This document shows positions 63,615 to 64,000 of a stretch of 64,000 bases of DNA, piece after piece. The stretch lies in the NCBI GenBank assembly GCA_033816765.1, contig CM066292.1:4464001-4528000 (forward strand), written 5' to 3'. Below the pieces are notes generated by a model. The model was not told the DNA's origin, did not search any database, and saw nothing but the letters and a program-made list of their open reading frames with translations. A program made the position numbers and the translations under genes. Source of the stretch: Nothopassalora personata (Eukaryota > Ascomycota > Dothideomycetes > Mycosphaerellales > Mycosphaerellaceae). The stretch's first letter is position 1; every line of letters begins with the position of its first letter.

Positions 63615-64000
63615 ATGCAGTCCAGTCCGCCAGTACGAGCGTGGGAGCGACGCGCCTCGCAAGATCAAGACGAAAGCGACTATTCCTTAGATCTCGGCGC
63701 GTTGGACATGGACACCGTCTCCGACATGGAAATTCCCAAGCAAAAGGTCGATCGCATCTTCTCCGAGGACATTGACGGGCCAAACGACTTTACGCAGAAC
63801 ATGGAGATGTGGATGAGAGGAGGCAAGACGCCATCGCGGAAAGGCACACTGAAAGGTGCGAAGCCGCCTACACAGCCCATTGAGGAAGGTCGCGAAGATG
63901 TGGAGGACAACGTGATCCGACGCGACATGCTGGAGGTACCGCAGCAGGAGACGGGAGGCCACCACGACGAGCTCACCGGGAGCCACAAGAGCCACAAGAG
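63615..64000 (+). CDS. Partial gene, possible spindle-pole-body protein
   Basis: 128 codons visible, running off the window. Acidic, polar protein; the segment SEDIDGPNDFTQNMEMWMRGG (split here only by a few neighbouring residues) recalls the conserved N-terminal block of fungal coiled-coil spindle-pole proteins of SnaD/Ppc89 type. That match is from memory and weak. ATG 63615 is the first in frame. The coiled-coil part would lie beyond 64000. Confidence 0.5.
   Translation, partial: MQSSPPVRAWERRASQDQDESDYSLDLGALDMDTVSDMEIPKQKVDRIFSEDIDGPNDFTQNMEMWMRGGKTPSRKGTLKGAKPPTQPIEEGREDVEDNVIRRDMLEVPQQETGGHHDELTGSHKSHK

Overview
The window reads as nuclear DNA of a filamentous ascomycete (Pezizomycotina), most likely a Dothideomycete. 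Genes are compact, with short GT...AG introns (mostly 45-90 nt, preceded by CTAAC-like branch sites). The gene content is typical of these fungi: a STE3-type pheromone receptor, fungal-type arylsulfotransferase, exo-rhamnogalacturonan lyase, MARVEL-domain protein, and one Tc1/mariner element carrying a RIP-like mutation pattern. The order-level placement is inference; no rRNA or marker gene is present.

Layout. 0-2 kb: SIS1-type DnaJ chaperone with a perfect heat-shock element upstream. 2-6.6 kb: repeat-rich stretch with a complete but broken transposon (3343-4685), degenerate repeats, a tandem duplication and a tiny secreted-peptide ORF. 6.6-16.4 kb: arylsulfotransferase, MIPC-synthase-like GT32, glutathione S-transferase, a conserved unknown, a relic of an FAD oxidase, a SET-domain RKM4-like methyltransferase and EPL1 of NuA4. 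17-25.4 kb: a run of poorly conserved one- to multi-pass membrane proteins, interrupted by a GT4 glycosyltransferase and a relic of UDP-glucose dehydrogenase. 25.6-33.6 kb: splicing factor Cwc2, an eight-exon alpha/beta hydrolase, the STE3 receptor with an unusual same-frame ORF upstream, a 14-bp minisatellite and a secreted beta-helix protein. 35.8-45.3 kb: Rad14/XPA, a mitochondrial FLX1-like carrier, a DUF89/ARMT1-like phosphatase, a MARVEL protein, an F-box/2EXR-like protein and a kappa-type GST/DsbA protein. 46.6-54.3 kb: a seven-exon SDR, sulfite oxidase, a frameshifted GH31 alpha-xylosidase and an epoxide-hydrolase relic. 54.9-64 kb: three small core genes (COX6, a complex I LYR subunit, RPC19) and HIS3, then an unknown, a PL26 lyase and the 5' part of a possible spindle-pole protein.

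There is no operon-like organisation and no polyketide or peptide synthetase. Conserved housekeeping genes alternate with accessory patches in which relics, repeats and orphan membrane proteins accumulate. Plant cell-wall functions (alpha-xylosidase, exo-rhamnogalacturonan lyase, secreted beta-helix protein) suggest a plant-associated or saprotrophic life. The strongest candidates for something unusual are the CpA/TpG-depleted transposon, the same-frame ORF upstream of STE3, the Rad14 zinc-ligand substitution, the perfect hairpin between sulfite oxidase and alpha-xylosidase, and the membrane-protein cluster at 17-25 kb.

Spliced models were built by eye from splice signals and reading-frame continuity; junctions are stated where they could be fixed.
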